NCBI GenBank assembly: GCA_973895155.1
Contig: OZ316892.1
Location: forward strand, 22,134,001 to 22,198,000
Origin: Marsupella aquatica
Lineage: Eukaryota; Marchantiophyta
Length of the DNA stretch: 64,000 bases
Direction of reading: 5' to 3'
The notes beneath the pieces were generated by a model. That model did not search any database. It saw nothing but the letters and a program-made list of their open reading frames with translations, and had not been told where the DNA came from. Made by a program: the position numbers and the translations under genes. This document shows, in pieces, positions 11,266 through 23,213 of the stretch (position 1 is its first letter; every line of letters starts with the position of its first letter).

Positions 11266-13477
11266 ATTGAAATCATAACCAAATTACATTTACAACTTGT
11301 AGTGTCACTAAATTTAAAGTGATAACATGACATATTAGACACATGTAGTACTTGCAGCTATATAACTAAGTTTAATGTAATAAAGATATTATTTTACAAT
11401 TTAGTTCTTGATATATGTCTTAAATTGAAGTAGTAATTGTAAAGCTTTTATTATTTGTTATATATGACTGTATTTACAGACCTATCATTCAGTCCATTAT
11501 TATTTGCTATATGATTACATCTTAAGTGTTATAGATTGCTACGTTACAACTTTAAAATGGGTGATGAACATCATATCTTTGATAACTATAGTTGCAGTAG
11601 TATGGCCATAGTCTAGTATTGATCACTTCAATTGTAGTGATTTGGGTGTACTATAGAACTTGAATGATAGTACATTGGAATGTCGAATCACTAGATGTAG
11701 AGTCATTAGTTTTAAAGTTCTAAACCCTAAATAGCAATAGCAAAAACCTCAAATGTCTCACATACACATTCAAATAAATTTGAGAAATGACACAATCTTA
11801 GTAAGTCATCATTTCAAACACCAACAAAATTCCAGAGTGATACACATCTGGGAATCCAAAAACTGAGAGCCATAGTTGCACAATAGTATCCATGCTACCT
11901 ATATGGGAACCTACATACTTCTTCAATCACATGGATTCTCTATTGCAAGCTCTACTCCTCAATTACTAATCCTACTTCCTCATTAACTTCTGCCTCCACA
12001 AAAATGGGTGCCCCTTCACATGTTTGAGGGCTACCAAGCCTTCTGGGTGCTTTTCTTGGAGAGGTGCATCTTCATTCAAAATAGAAACAGCTTTGACAAT
12101 CAAGAAGCCAGTAGGAACTGGGTTGTCATAATATCTGTAATAGAGGGGTTAAGCCCTTAAGGATAGAAAAGTTATCTTATGTGAAAAAAATAGTTTTCAA
12201 TGACCATGTTGAGGGCCTTGAATGACTATTTAAGCATCTGTGAGTATATTAAGCTTGAATCATGCCAAGGTGCATATAAAGATGTTATGGTCCCTCATCC
12301 GACTCAATAGTGAAAGAGGAATAAAACCATAAATGGATTGGTATTGGGAAAATCTGATAGCGAGGAGAGACCTACTTCAAACCCTCAAGCAAAGGTTTAA
12401 CTTTGGAATTGAGGTTCAACTTTTCACAAATTTGAGTTAGACGGCTAATTCTAAGGTGAATTAATCAGTGCATTTCAGCAACAAGTAGCTCAATCTTTTA
12501 TCAAGGTTGTGTTACCCCACCTTCCAATAGTTCATGGGAAAAATTACACCAACTAAGTGATGGAAATTGAGGAGTTATTTCATCCGGAATTTGAACCGGT
12601 TTCCATCCGGTTTTTGAGCCGGTTTTTGATCCGGTTTGGACATACCATCCGGTAGAAAAATTACCATAACTCTCAAACCATTTATCCAAATCAAGATATG
12701 TAAAGTGTGTTGGAAAGCTCTTTCCGATGCGGTTAAGATATATATAAAGAAGTCTGAAAATGGACTCGAAATGACCCACTTAATATTATGAGACTCCAAC
12801 CGGTGCAACCAAGAGATATCCGAGATTTCCGGACAAATAATAGAATGAAGATTTTGAAGCTTTGTTTCCACACCATTTGACCTTCAAGATGTCTGACTTT
12901 GGACCAATAGAAAGCATGATCCATGGCTAAAGACCTTAACCAATCAAAATGTTGGATAAGTATGAAAGGATACTATGAAAAGATATACCCATTCATTGGA
13001 AGATGGAGAGACTCGATAGTCAAATTCTTATTACTTTGGCACTCCTACATTTTACTTACACCAATGGACATTATCTCAAGACCTCATTTTTGGAAACCTT
13101 TCACTTTGAAACCAAGAAATGTACTACTTACTTCCTATTTTACTACTACCTTTGGAGGTATCACTTTCATGCCAAACCCTCTCAACTCCATTGATCCAGT
13201 AGTAGACTCCACATCGGTGAAGCCTGACACTTCAACTCCTGAAGAGTAAAAAGTTATTCCATCCGGAAGTTGAACCGGCTTCCCATCCGGTTTCCCACCC
13301 GGTTTTTGATCCGGTTTCGTGTTTGAAGCCCTATAAAACTTAGTATAGGAAGAATTAGACTTTGAATTTTTGTTGAGCACTTTATCTCATAGTCTAGTTT
13401 CAGACTTTAGCATTACTTTTTACTTTTACACTTAGGTTAGGAATTGAAGAGGCATACCTCTTCAACTTTTGTTTAGA
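11266..13477. other. AT-rich CACTA interior, no gene seen
   Basis: No ORF resembles a known protein. Two direct copies of a CCGGTTT-rich segment lie at about 12585-12656 and 13258-13320. Confidence 0.5.
12585..13320 (+). repeat. pair of CCGGTTT-rich direct repeats
   Basis: 12585-12656 and 13258-13320 share the order ATCCGGAA-TTGAACCGG-TTCC-CATCCGGTTT...TTTTTGATCCGGTTT. Each holds four to five CCGG sites. They bound about 600 bp of AT-rich DNA, which may be a separate small insertion. Confidence 0.6.
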
Positions 13478-13505
13478 GGTATTCTATTGTGCGAGCAAAC
13501 AGGAG
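13478..13505 (+). repeat. Mutator-like element left TIR
   Basis: GGTATTCTATT followed by GTGCGAGCAAACAGGAG. Fourteen bases match the right TIR without gaps. Confidence 0.85.
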
Positions 13506-13806
13506 TTTTGCTAGCGAGGACAGCAGGCTAGCGAGGCAAGTTTGCGCGTAATCTGAGGGTAGTTAAGGCGCATTCCCAAGTAAGATTGTCAATATATACT
13601 GTGAAACAGTTAAGGAAAACAAAAATGCAGATACTTAAATATTCACAAACTCAAAAATCGAGATCTTCACTACACTGAACTGAATGAAAAGGCATCATCA
13701 CTGTCAACAAAACCAGGTCAAAAAACCTTTCACAATCCATCTTTAATAAAACTTTGGTATGACAAATATCTTCTGGAATGAGATTGCATCTGAAATTGAC
13801 CATGAG

Positions 13807-14150
13807 TCATTGAGAATCCTCTGATTCCAAATCATCTGAGGAATTACTAGGATCGCTACTGGACTCCCTATCAGTCTCCTCAGCCGAACCGTCAACATAC
13901 TGTGCTACAGTCCCAGCCTCATCATCTATGAACTGAGGGCAGTAAAGGGCTTTCCGAACACCCCTCACTGACCGCAGACCTTTCCCCTCCCAAGTCAAAA
14001 CGACAAGCGCTTCATCAACCTCCTTTGCAGTCTTTTCAGCATAGCATGGAAGCGCAAATCCCTTGTCAGGGGTCACAAGAAAATGATCCTCAATTTCTTT
14101 CCGAAGACGGAATCTCTCCTCTGAAAACCAATCCGAACGCCTATCACTGA
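13807..14150 (-). CDS. possible extra 3' exon or small acidic-tailed ORF
   Basis: An open stretch on the minus strand starts after a plausible acceptor (TTTCTTCAG, near 14150) and ends at 13807. It reads about 114 residues, with a WFSEERFRLRKEIEDHF segment first and a Ser/Asp/Glu-rich tail last. It lies just downstream of the methylase-like gene's stop (14248), so it could be an alternative last exon of that gene or an independent gene. I do not recognise a domain. Confidence 0.4.
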
Positions 14151-14247
14151 AGAAATCACCAGAATCGGATCAATACTAAACATCCAAAAATTCTACAAAC
14201 AAAAGAAAAACACCAAATAGGGAGTTCTACATCAAAGGCCAAGTGCT

Positions 14248-17200
14248 TTACTCCAGGTCGAATTCATCCTTCTCGTCTGAAGGTCCTCCCTGATCATCTC
14301 CTGGGATGGTGAACTCATCATCAGACCCTTCATCTTTGGGATCATCGTTCTTCGGGTCTGCGGCCCCTTTCAACTTCTGGGCATGTCTATCCAACACATT
14401 TGCCAAAGTTCTTTGTGCACACAGATGAAGAATGTCTCGATCTTCAACACCCACAACAAATCTCCCAGCGTATTCCCCAGCGGCAAAAGCACTTCCATCT
14501 CCAACAGTCCAGTCAATGACAATGTCCTTTGGCAAAGTAAGGATCTCCATTACGGCTTGCATGAACCCAACTGACAATCTATTGGAACCTGCGAAAGCCG
14601 CCCTGGGACTGGGATCAGTTTTTGGGTAGCAAACACTCAACATCGATTTATGGCGGGCATCCTCTGAGGAAGTCATTGGAACATATCCTGTATGTTTCGG
14701 GACTTTTGCCGAGAATTCCACCTTGCAGAAGACATCCATAATGAGAGTAACCACCTGAATTGAAAACGATAATACGTAAGAAATGGGCACTTTTGGTTAG
14801 CGAGCTCGCTAGCAAAAATTGCACAAAAATATGGAGGATAACTTACCTCGATGTCCATATCTGCCTGATACAAAGGAGATGAAAGCAAAACCGAATACTG
14901 CCGGACATGTTTAAATTTGTTCTTCTGTTCGACTGCAGAAAATTTTTGCCTCATATGGTTATAGTCAGAGCTGTGAAGAACTGCGACATAACCATCATCG
15001 GCAAGCATCGGACGCATGACTCCAAAGAAATAATATGGTAATTTCTCACTCCAAACATTCCACTTCGGGACCTCCCGGTCTGTGACGCTTGTTCGATGAC
15101 CCGTGGGAAGGAATATGAAACCCAAGTGAGCACCAATTCCAGCGTAATTTTTTCCATTGATCATCACGGCGTTTGGGTGTTCGCTCGATTTGCTCATTCC
15201 AGACAACCACTGATCCGCATCGCCCATCCAGGGAGGTCTTACTTTCCTCTGGCTAATTGAGTTTGCAGTTTCCGTGAGATTGCTCTTCGCCAAGAAATGC
15301 CTCTCACCGTCCTTCTTAAGACCACACATTCGTGCTACTCCTTGCGCGACGCATGCTTCCTCCTCATCCGAGTCGGAGAGAATTTGGACATTGCGCTTCC
15401 TCTTTAAACGCTTGATTGAACCCAGGTCCACAGCAGATTTTGTTGTGACCTCAACATCAGGAGACTTGGGTTCTTCTCCATCATCCGCCCCACTCTTCAA
15501 ACTGCCAGAGGCTGCAGCCTTTCTCTTCTCTGAAAAACATGTTAATGTCAGACAGGTGACTGAGACAAAATTACTCCGAATGAGGTATGAAAAAAAGAGG
15601 AGAAAAAGACTTACTTTGCTTCCCAGACAAGACTGATCCATCTTTGGACGTGTCCTTCACCGGCACTTTCTGAGGTCTCCTCGATCTACTCCGGTCCACA
15701 ATGGCAGCTACACCAAGAACAGCGTTCTCCATTGCATCACATCCGCCAGCCTCGGCTTCTGTAGGAGCTAATTTGGACTCTGTAATGTACGACTCTGGTA
15801 TCAAGCCTCGATTTATCATATGAAATGCTGCCTTCTCTGTTGTGTCAAATGTCACTGCCCATTTGTCTGATTCTAAATACCATGGACAGTGAAGGACTTC
15901 CCACTCACTCATCTTCCTTGGAGCCTCCACTCCCTCACATGGGTACATCGAGTACTCTCCATATTTAACAGAGGTTGGATCCTCTTTCACTCCTGCTATC
16001 CAAGGCGAGAAGCAAGCAGGATAGGACCACCAATATGTTTTGTCAGCAACTTCTCTATCCACAAAAAAACGATACGTATATCTCTTCGCCCTCCTCCAAA
16101 AAAGTGAGATGTCAATCTTCTCACCCGACTTTGGTGGCCAAATCTGTTTGAAAAAACGAGATTTCACTCTCGTTTGGAAATCTTCAAAGTCCTCCTCTAT
16201 GTCAAGGATCAGCGATGGCTTTGTCTTCTCAGACGAAGTAAGGATCCTTGCATCTGGAACAGTTGGGATCAACTCTGAAATAATCTCAGACATGAGCGAA
16301 GAACAAATTGACTCAACCTGCTCCCAAACAGCCCATCGGTGAAGCCAAAGTTTTGTTTTGCTGTCCGAGAATTGACCAGGGTGGAAGTACTTCTTGCGAA
16401 GCTCAGGTCTGCATTGTGCCTCGAGGAGTACACATCTGAGCTGGGGAGTCAACGATGAGACACCTGTAAATAGCCTCGCACGATCGAGACCACATGACAC
16501 ATTACCCCTTCCTTTATCGTCTGTTCGTTGGGCCTCCTTCCTCTCATGTTCGCAGTAGTTGTGCATCTCAACACACTTCTGGAAAAAGTCACCAAACTCA
16601 GGATTCAGGAGAGGTCCAATCTTTGGCACCTTCACATTCCAATCTGCCAGTTGCTCCTTCATCATGTCTTTGACTGCCATGTCTTGCGCAGCTTTTGAAA
16701 GAGGTTCTCCTTGCGCTTCTTTCAACTGAAACTTCTTCTTCAAATCTTCCGTCTGCGCTGCAATATTAGCAGCAGACAGAATGTACGTGCAGGCATCGAG
16801 TGTCATGTTCTTCGAATACCAAGCCGGTTTCCTGATATTTGCCATCTTCTGCTGGAAAAGTTTGTAGTTGTCTGCATCGATGATATCTTTGTATACAGAA
16901 AGGTCATTACTGAGAACCTTGTGGACTCTCTCTGCTTCAAGGACCCAAGAATTCTCAACGTGACATTGAGTCAACCTGAGCAAAAGAAACAGGTCAGCGA
17001 GATCGCTAACAAGAGAAAATGAAAGAATTTTATATACAATTCACAGCTTGAAGGAAAAGAAACAAACCTATTCAGCGCATGCATTGCCGACTCAATCTGC
17101 ACGAATGAGTTCTTGTCACCCTTGAAAATTTGACAAACAACTCGAGGATGATATTTGACATCATGGGGATTCTCGTCCGCAAGCTGCATCCATGAGTACA

Positions 17201-17771
17201 GACGATGATTTCCATCAAAAACACAGAACATTGTGTCTTTCAAAATTTTGAAAGCTTCGTGAGAATCACATTCCCTCTCGAATTCTTCATTCTGAAGAAT
17301 CCACATGTCATCCCACGACTCCCGAATCACATCCTCGCACATCTGGACAAGGCCATCTTCGCCGGTCATTTGGACGTAAAATCGAGGCGCATCTTCGATG
17401 TATCCCTGCGTCCGGAATTCATTCTTGAGTGTCTCAATCGCAGTCGAGTTAGTTTGTAAGGACCGAACGATCTGCATGTTTCGCATTCTGCAAAGGGGAA
17501 TCCTCGGAGGAGCGAGCGGGAATCCAAATTTGTCATTTCCAAAAGGGAAAAGATGGCGATTGATGACAACAGAATAGGGTTCTGAAGCTCCAGGTTGAAA
17601 CGTAGGATTCACAACATCTACTTGGTTCACCATCTTGGGCCTCCTTGGTGTTTTCAATCCCGCCTGGAGCGCCTTCTTGTTCACTGTAGACCTGGTCTCC
17701 CTTCGGCTTGACTCGACTGACTTGAACGATCCTATTGATGACAAGCTCTCGGGTGAAGACAATGGCTCCAT
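14248..17771 (-). CDS. ParB-like plus DNA-methyltransferase-like protein (4 exons)
   Basis: Exons 17771-17068, 16975-15615, 15529-14847 and 14754-14248; introns of 92, 85 and 92 bp with GT-AG ends; 1084 residues. Residues 186-190 read DGNHR inside 'FCVFDGNHRLYSW', the signature of the ParB N-terminal/sulfiredoxin fold. Residues 689-750 are basic and probably nuclear. Around residues 835-880 a W...LPYYFFGVMRPMLADDGYVAVLHS stretch resembles the segment after the catalytic motif in amino-methyltransferases. Residues 997-1020 read DWTVGDGSAFAAGEYAGRFVVGVE, close to SAM-binding motif I (DPFxGSGTT...GRxxxGxE). I find no DPPY/SPPY catalytic motif; the best positional candidate reads FLPTGHR, so activity is uncertain. 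The tail is acidic. It is divergent from the transposase gene over a 675-bp spacer. The domain calls are pattern recognition only. Confidence 0.6.
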
Positions 17772-18446
17772 CAGGGGGTCCGTGAAGTGATAAGGGTATC
17801 AACAGGTCAAGGTCGAGGGCGACACGCTTTGCGAACATAAAAACACCCGAGAATCGATCTTCCAATCAAAGACAGAATCGTACCCTCGTCTGTTGCTTTC
17901 ACCTGAATGCTGCGCCCGGTCGTGAAAAGAGATACAAATATTCTGTATGACTCTTCTCGCAATCATTTTTCAGACAACGTCAGGTATACATGTACTTCCA
18001 GAAATACGAACCACCAAACTCACGACTGAAAGAAAAGTATCTAATGACAATGAGACAGGTGTCCAGTACTGTACCGTACTGTTGACATGTAGGTACCCGT
18101 TGACCAATTCCAACGGATATAAACGGTCACAATGGTCTCTTATGAGGAAATGTTTTTGCTAGCGACATCGCTAGCCAAAAAATGACCACTAAATACATTA
18201 ACTCCTAAAGGGTGTTTTGTAAGGATTTGAACAATTTTACTTGGTTCATTGAGCTAGCGAGATCGCTAGCTTTATCATTCCGCAAATAGAGTCATATAAG
18301 ACAAAATAACGGTCAGATAACGGGAATAAGAGGCATTTATTAAATAAATACGTTGAGTCCAACACCTACACAAGCACATTTCCTCATATGTATTTGGAGA
18401 AAGAAGAGAGCAAAGTATCTCACATTGTGGTTTGCTGTAGACTATA
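17772..18446. promoter_or_regulatory. divergent promoter region with two palindromes
   Basis: Spacer between the two divergent genes of the Mutator-like element. It holds GCTAGCGACATCGCTAGC (18158-18175) and GCTAGCGAGATCGCTAGC (18253-18270), both perfect 8-2-8 palindromes, and a TATAAA at 18118-18123. The arrangement would let one bound protein act on both promoters; this is inference. Confidence 0.5.
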
Positions 18447-21400
18447 ATGTCCAAAACTTCCAGCATGTCTTCATTGGGATCGAAGGTTGTGATCGAGAGA
18501 AAGACGACGGGTGATGTTGTTGTTCTGGATGTTCCGGAGAATACTATTATCTCTGTCAAGGAGTCTTTTCTCTCATCGAGGTTTGGGCTTTTGAAAGATG
18601 ATTTCATCTGGAAGTTGTTCGTTCTTTACTCTCGGGATGGATCCAGAAGTCACGAGGTGTCGGATAATGGTTCAGGAATATTGCCAGAAAGAGCTTGGGA
18701 CCTAAAGGGTGGTTCAGATGTAGAGCTAGTCTCATGTAAGGATGACATTGCACATATCAATGTTTCCGATCCAGAATCCCCGACTCGACCGTCACCTGCA
18801 GTACCAGAAATTATTGACATCTCCCCTGAGAGTGTGGGTAGGGATGTCTCTTCTGTGTCGACAAAGTCTTCTGAGAAATCCGTTTTTGAAGCAGTGAGTC
18901 AAAACGAGTTTCAATCTGAGCCAGTTCTTTATCGAGTTAGTGCATATGATGCCTTTCTCAATATTATTGGGTCAAGCGAGTTGGCAAATTTCCGCAGGGG
19001 AAACGATTGGAAGGAGATTCAAGTGCAGACTTTGCCCACTTCATACAATGGAAACTGCGTTTTTGAGCTTCCTCCGGTGGAAGGTCAATTTCGTCGAGGA
19101 TATGGTCTTCAGGACATGGATAGGGATAATGACGGCTATCCATGGACGAGACTTCTCACAACTTCAGCTAATCTCAAACCTCGCAATCACTGGTCTGTGT
19201 CAAAAGTCAGATGTGCCGGTGTACTTGAATGCCAAAATCTGGTCTGTAGAAAGTTGAAGCACACCGGTTCAAAAAATGACTCTTCCTTCCGAGGAAAGGG
19301 ACAATTTACTGAGCCGTTTCATCTTGGTGAGCTTGTGGAGGAAGGAGGGTTGGTGTGCGGATTCTGTGAGGAGAGGCCTCTCTGCATCCGTGAATGTCCG
19401 GCTAAGCTTTTGTACGTCTATCCTAAGCCGTCTCTTGAGTCAAATGTTGCGAAACATATGTCTCGATTGGCTGTTCACATGGGTTTCCATGACCACGTTG
19501 TTTGGAAGGGGAAATCTCGATTGGCAAAAAAGCAGGCGGAGGAGATAGTTTCTGGTGTTCATAAAGCGAATCCCGTGTGTATGTCAGGGCGTGTTCTTAA
19601 CAAGTCTATAGGAAACCTGGTTTCTCTTTTGCATCCAGAGTCTTCTTCAGAACTATCAAAAGAAGAAGAGAGAGAGATTTGGGAATCGATGAAGGTTGTG
19701 TCCACTGTTGAGAAATTCCAGGCCATATTCCGGAGCGTGAAAATGGATAACCCAAAAAAGGGTGAGTTGGATTCTCTTCGTGAGATGCAAGCACGGAATA
19801 ATTTTCCTTACGTTCAGAGGTACCTTTTCCCTGGGCAGGGGAGCAAGACCGATAGGGCTCATGTCTTCAAAATGAGTACAAATGGCCCAGGTTCTGGTGT
19901 CGATATTCTCAGGCAGATGAAGAGTGGAGGTGAGCTGGAAGGAGCATGGGTCAGTTCTGATATAATGCGGAGAATAAGCACTGGGTGGCTGACTTTCAGC
20001 GCCCATGTGTACGACCATAATTACAAGTCCCTTTGTACCATCTTCACTTGTGAGCTCCGTGCGGAGGACTCCTTATCTCTTGAAACCGCATGGAGATATA
20101 TGATTGAAGTTGCCTCTGATCATGATGTGCATGACCCACTCATTGGAGGATTTATTGCCGATAATGTCGAGGTTGGATGGATCGCCATTCGAAATGTTTT
20201 TTTTGGAGGTGTCCGTCACCCACAGAAGGAGCATAGTGACGCCTTTCACTTTGCTCAATCTCTTCGTCGTCACACATTGGAGGGTATTCGGGAAGATCGC
20301 CATCGAGAGCACTATAAACTGTGGGAAAGGCTGAGAACAGCACCAACATATGTTCAGGCCTACCGTGTTGCTGACGAAATCCATCGTTGGTGGAAGGAAG
20401 GAAACTGCTATGCTGGGAAATTGAAGTCTCTCCAAGGATGGTTATCTTGGTGGGTCGTGAGGTGGAGGCAGTGGGGGAACTTCATCCGCGTTGTAAGTGT
20501 CCAATTTCATTTCTCTTTGACGTCATTGTTTTTGCTAGCGACCTCGCTAGCATATCAGGTCTGACTGGGGACTACTTTTTGCAGACGCAAACCGCAATGG
20601 AGTTAGCCTTGATGCCAAATTGTACTGGAGCGGAATCAGTCCATGCATCCATGAGATCATGCCAAATGAAGAAACTAGTGGGATTGATTGAAGCATGTGA
20701 GGTGGACCAGAATCGTGCTGCGGGGCAAATTGCTGCTTTTACTGCCTACAGTGAAGGTGTTCACAGAGGCCAGGGGCCGACCATTTTTGAATTAGCATAT
20801 AGGAACGCCGATGCTATGGGATCCATGGATGCTTACGAAAAGGCAGCAAATCTTTTGCTTGAGTCTTCAGCTAAGTATGAATTCTATAGAACAGTTCCAT
20901 TACATGGCGATCTCCGAACAACATCCACGAAGAGGAAAGGGAAAGCTTCAGCTGTAATCCACGAGAATGACTCCCACAGACATGACAAGGTGTCACGCAC
21001 AACAGCTTCTCCTTCAGGACTAAAAAGGCGTAATCTCTATCCTGAATTTCGCTTCGTCAATGTTTCGGAGACTTCTGCGGACCCAGAAGTAGCAAATAAT
21101 ACAACTTCGGCAACACCTGTCGGAGGTTGTTCTGCTGGAGTTATCCATATTTCAGATGATGATGGTGATGATGCAAGTCGTAATGTCAATGATACCGTGA
21201 AGATGGGGACTCAACCTCAGTGTGATGTCGAGGATGACCATCGGGATGCCCCCCAAAGGATCCCTTCCATCCGAGAGGTTGATGTTCCTTATGGGACCTG
21301 GCATCTCAGGCGGAGCGGTAGAGGTGCTGGACCTGTTTGCAACGGGTCGGTTGACCGAAGCATTTTTGGAAGAGATGAATGTAGAAATCTCATCAAGGAG

Positions 21401-22161
21401 ACTGGATGTAAGTCCGTGCAAGGGGGAATTGTTGGAGTCGCCATTCACGGGTTGCGATTATCGTCTCCACATCGCCAGTTGTTGTACTTCTGTCCTAATA
21501 ATAAGTGTCACAAGAGCCGAGGACGCAGAACTCTAGCTCAACTACCCCCCCCCCACCCGAGTCGCTCAAGGTTCAGCGTGGGACTTGCCTCTCCCATCCC
21601 GAGATAGAGTTTCTGCTGGGATTAGGATTCCAGATCAATGGACTCTCCTATGTGGATGCAAATCAAGTTGGAGAGTTCCCGTCCCCCAATCGGGTCAACC
21701 TACGAATTGATGTTAACTCATTCCCCGAACGAATTGATCTAACTAATGTGGACCATCGGTTGAAAACTCGAAATGGTAAGGGTGCAAGACAGCGTTTCAG
21801 CAATACTCCAGAGTTGCTCAAGCGCATCGTTTCCGCTACACAAGAATACATGAGAGTTGTCGGAAATGAGAAGGTAACTACCGGAAATGGATGGGGTTGG
21901 AGATACTTGATCGCCACTCACGAGACTGATTCACAAGTTCCGCACACATATTGGGTGCAAATCTGTTGTTTCCCTTCGTGTTCTTGTGAAGACTTTTATA
22001 AGAGGCATACACGAGGGAAACCATACATGTCTTGTAAACATCTGCTGTGGGTGTATTTAAACAAGTTTTCACTCAACCTAGAGAAGGACGACCTTGTCAA
22101 ACAGCCAATTCTGACTGTTGGGGAAGTGAGGAGTTTAATTCCGTTACAGATAGGGGACTAG
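18447..22161 (+). CDS. MULE-like transposase with GCM/WRKY-like and SWIM zinc fingers
   Basis: Exon 1 18447-20492 (682 codons), a 92-bp GT-AG intron, exon 2 20585-22161. The N-terminal residues (GDVVVLDVPE...SRFGL) match a second copy at 61.1 kb. Residues 200-350 hold a Cys/His cluster (CAGVLECQNLVC, CGFCEERPLC, CPAKLLYVYP, ending HMGFHDH) like the FLYWCH/WRKY-GCM1 fingers that bind element ends. The core has Asp523 in VYDHNY, Asp572 in FIADNVEVGW and His601 in DAFHF, matching the MULE pattern D...D...H; I could not place the last Glu. A SWIM finger (CSC at 21979-21987, CKH at 22033-22041) closes the protein. The frame shifts once at a C10 run (21545-21554), so this copy is either mutated there or misread. 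It would cut and reinsert the element. Confidence 0.75.
20493..20584 (+). other. 92-bp intron containing an 18-bp palindrome
   Basis: Donor GTAAGTGTC, acceptor TTTTTGCAG. GCTAGCGACCTCGCTAGC lies at 20534-20551. The second transposase copy has a donor at the same codon (63874) with the same GTAAGTGTC. Confidence 0.75.
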
Positions 22162-22784
22162 TCGTTTATTGGAGATGCTAATTATAGGGTGGTGGGATGG
22201 ATTACTCGAGTTTGTGGTTTCACAAATATCAATTTGTTTTCACCGAGTGAATCATAATGTTAGCGAGGTCCACAATGGTAACTTTTATGGTGTTTGAGTT
22301 TTCTGTTTACGGTTAGCGATCTCTCTAGTCTTAGGAAGTCTGCTGCATCCTGACAGAAACATCCTACTTTCATACGTGTTAATCTATCGACAAGTTTCTA
22401 TAGAGTTCACGGTTTGATCATTAAAATGACGCCAGTTTTTGGCTAGCGAGATCGCTAGTCTGATCAACGGAATTTAGGACAGGATGTGACAGGATGTTTA
22501 GGGTTTAGGGAGGGAAGTTTCCCCTGAAGTTGTTATGGTAATACTCCATCGAATTGATTATCAAAGATGAACACAGTTCTATACTAGCGATATCGCTAGT
22601 CTGGGAAAGGTCCAACAGTGACTTCAAAATAAAAGTACTATGTGCGAAATGGCATTCCAGAGAAACACATAGAAATGAAAGGACCACCCAAACTTTACTT
22701 CTCATACATATTGAAAGTATATGAGGACATGCGGTTCGCTTGTAACTACAAAAATTTCAGTAAATCCACAACCTGACTCTACCC
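22162..22784. other. intergenic spacer of Mutator-like element
   Basis: Between the convergent transposase and small gene. It holds one half-site (22259) and three palindromes (22312, 22442, 22583) and no ORF. Confidence 0.6.
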
Positions 22785-23213
22785 TCAGGGGCTGGACGCC
22801 TTCCATGCATCGGAGTCAGTGTCTGACTCTGAATCGTAATCCGAAGAGGCGAGGCGTTCCTCGGTCCAGTAGTCATAGATCTCCCTATCAATCCAATACT
22901 GATCCTCTTCTGTGAGCCTCTTCCTCTTCGATACAACCTCGCGCTATGTGGTATCCACCTTTGGCTTCGGTGGAGACTTTGCTGCTGGAATTAACTTTGG
23001 AGGAGTAGGTGTTCTCCTCAATGATGATGACGATCCAACAGATTGACCGAGTTCGGTTGGGACACTGCTGCCTAAGGAGACCTTCATAGTCTCTGCATTG
23101 GGTTTCTGCTTCGGAGGAGAGTCATCTTCAAGCGAGCCATCTGTCGCCGGGTTGTAACGACGGATCTCAAGTCTCCATTTCCCCTGAGGAGGATTGCTTG
23201 GAACACCAGACAT
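22785..23213 (-). pseudogene. small third gene of Mutator-like element, interrupted by TAG
   Basis: ATG at 23213 (minus strand), 142 codons to the TGA at 22785-22787, with one in-frame TAG at 22944-22946. The N-terminal half is Pro/Ser/Lys-rich (TPTPPK, SPPKPK). The C-terminal half after the TAG keeps a protein-like pattern (SKRKRL basic patch, EDQYWIDREIYDYW, then an acidic Ser/Asp run). I do not recognise it. The basic patch suggests nuclear targeting. It is convergent with the transposase. Confidence 0.5.
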
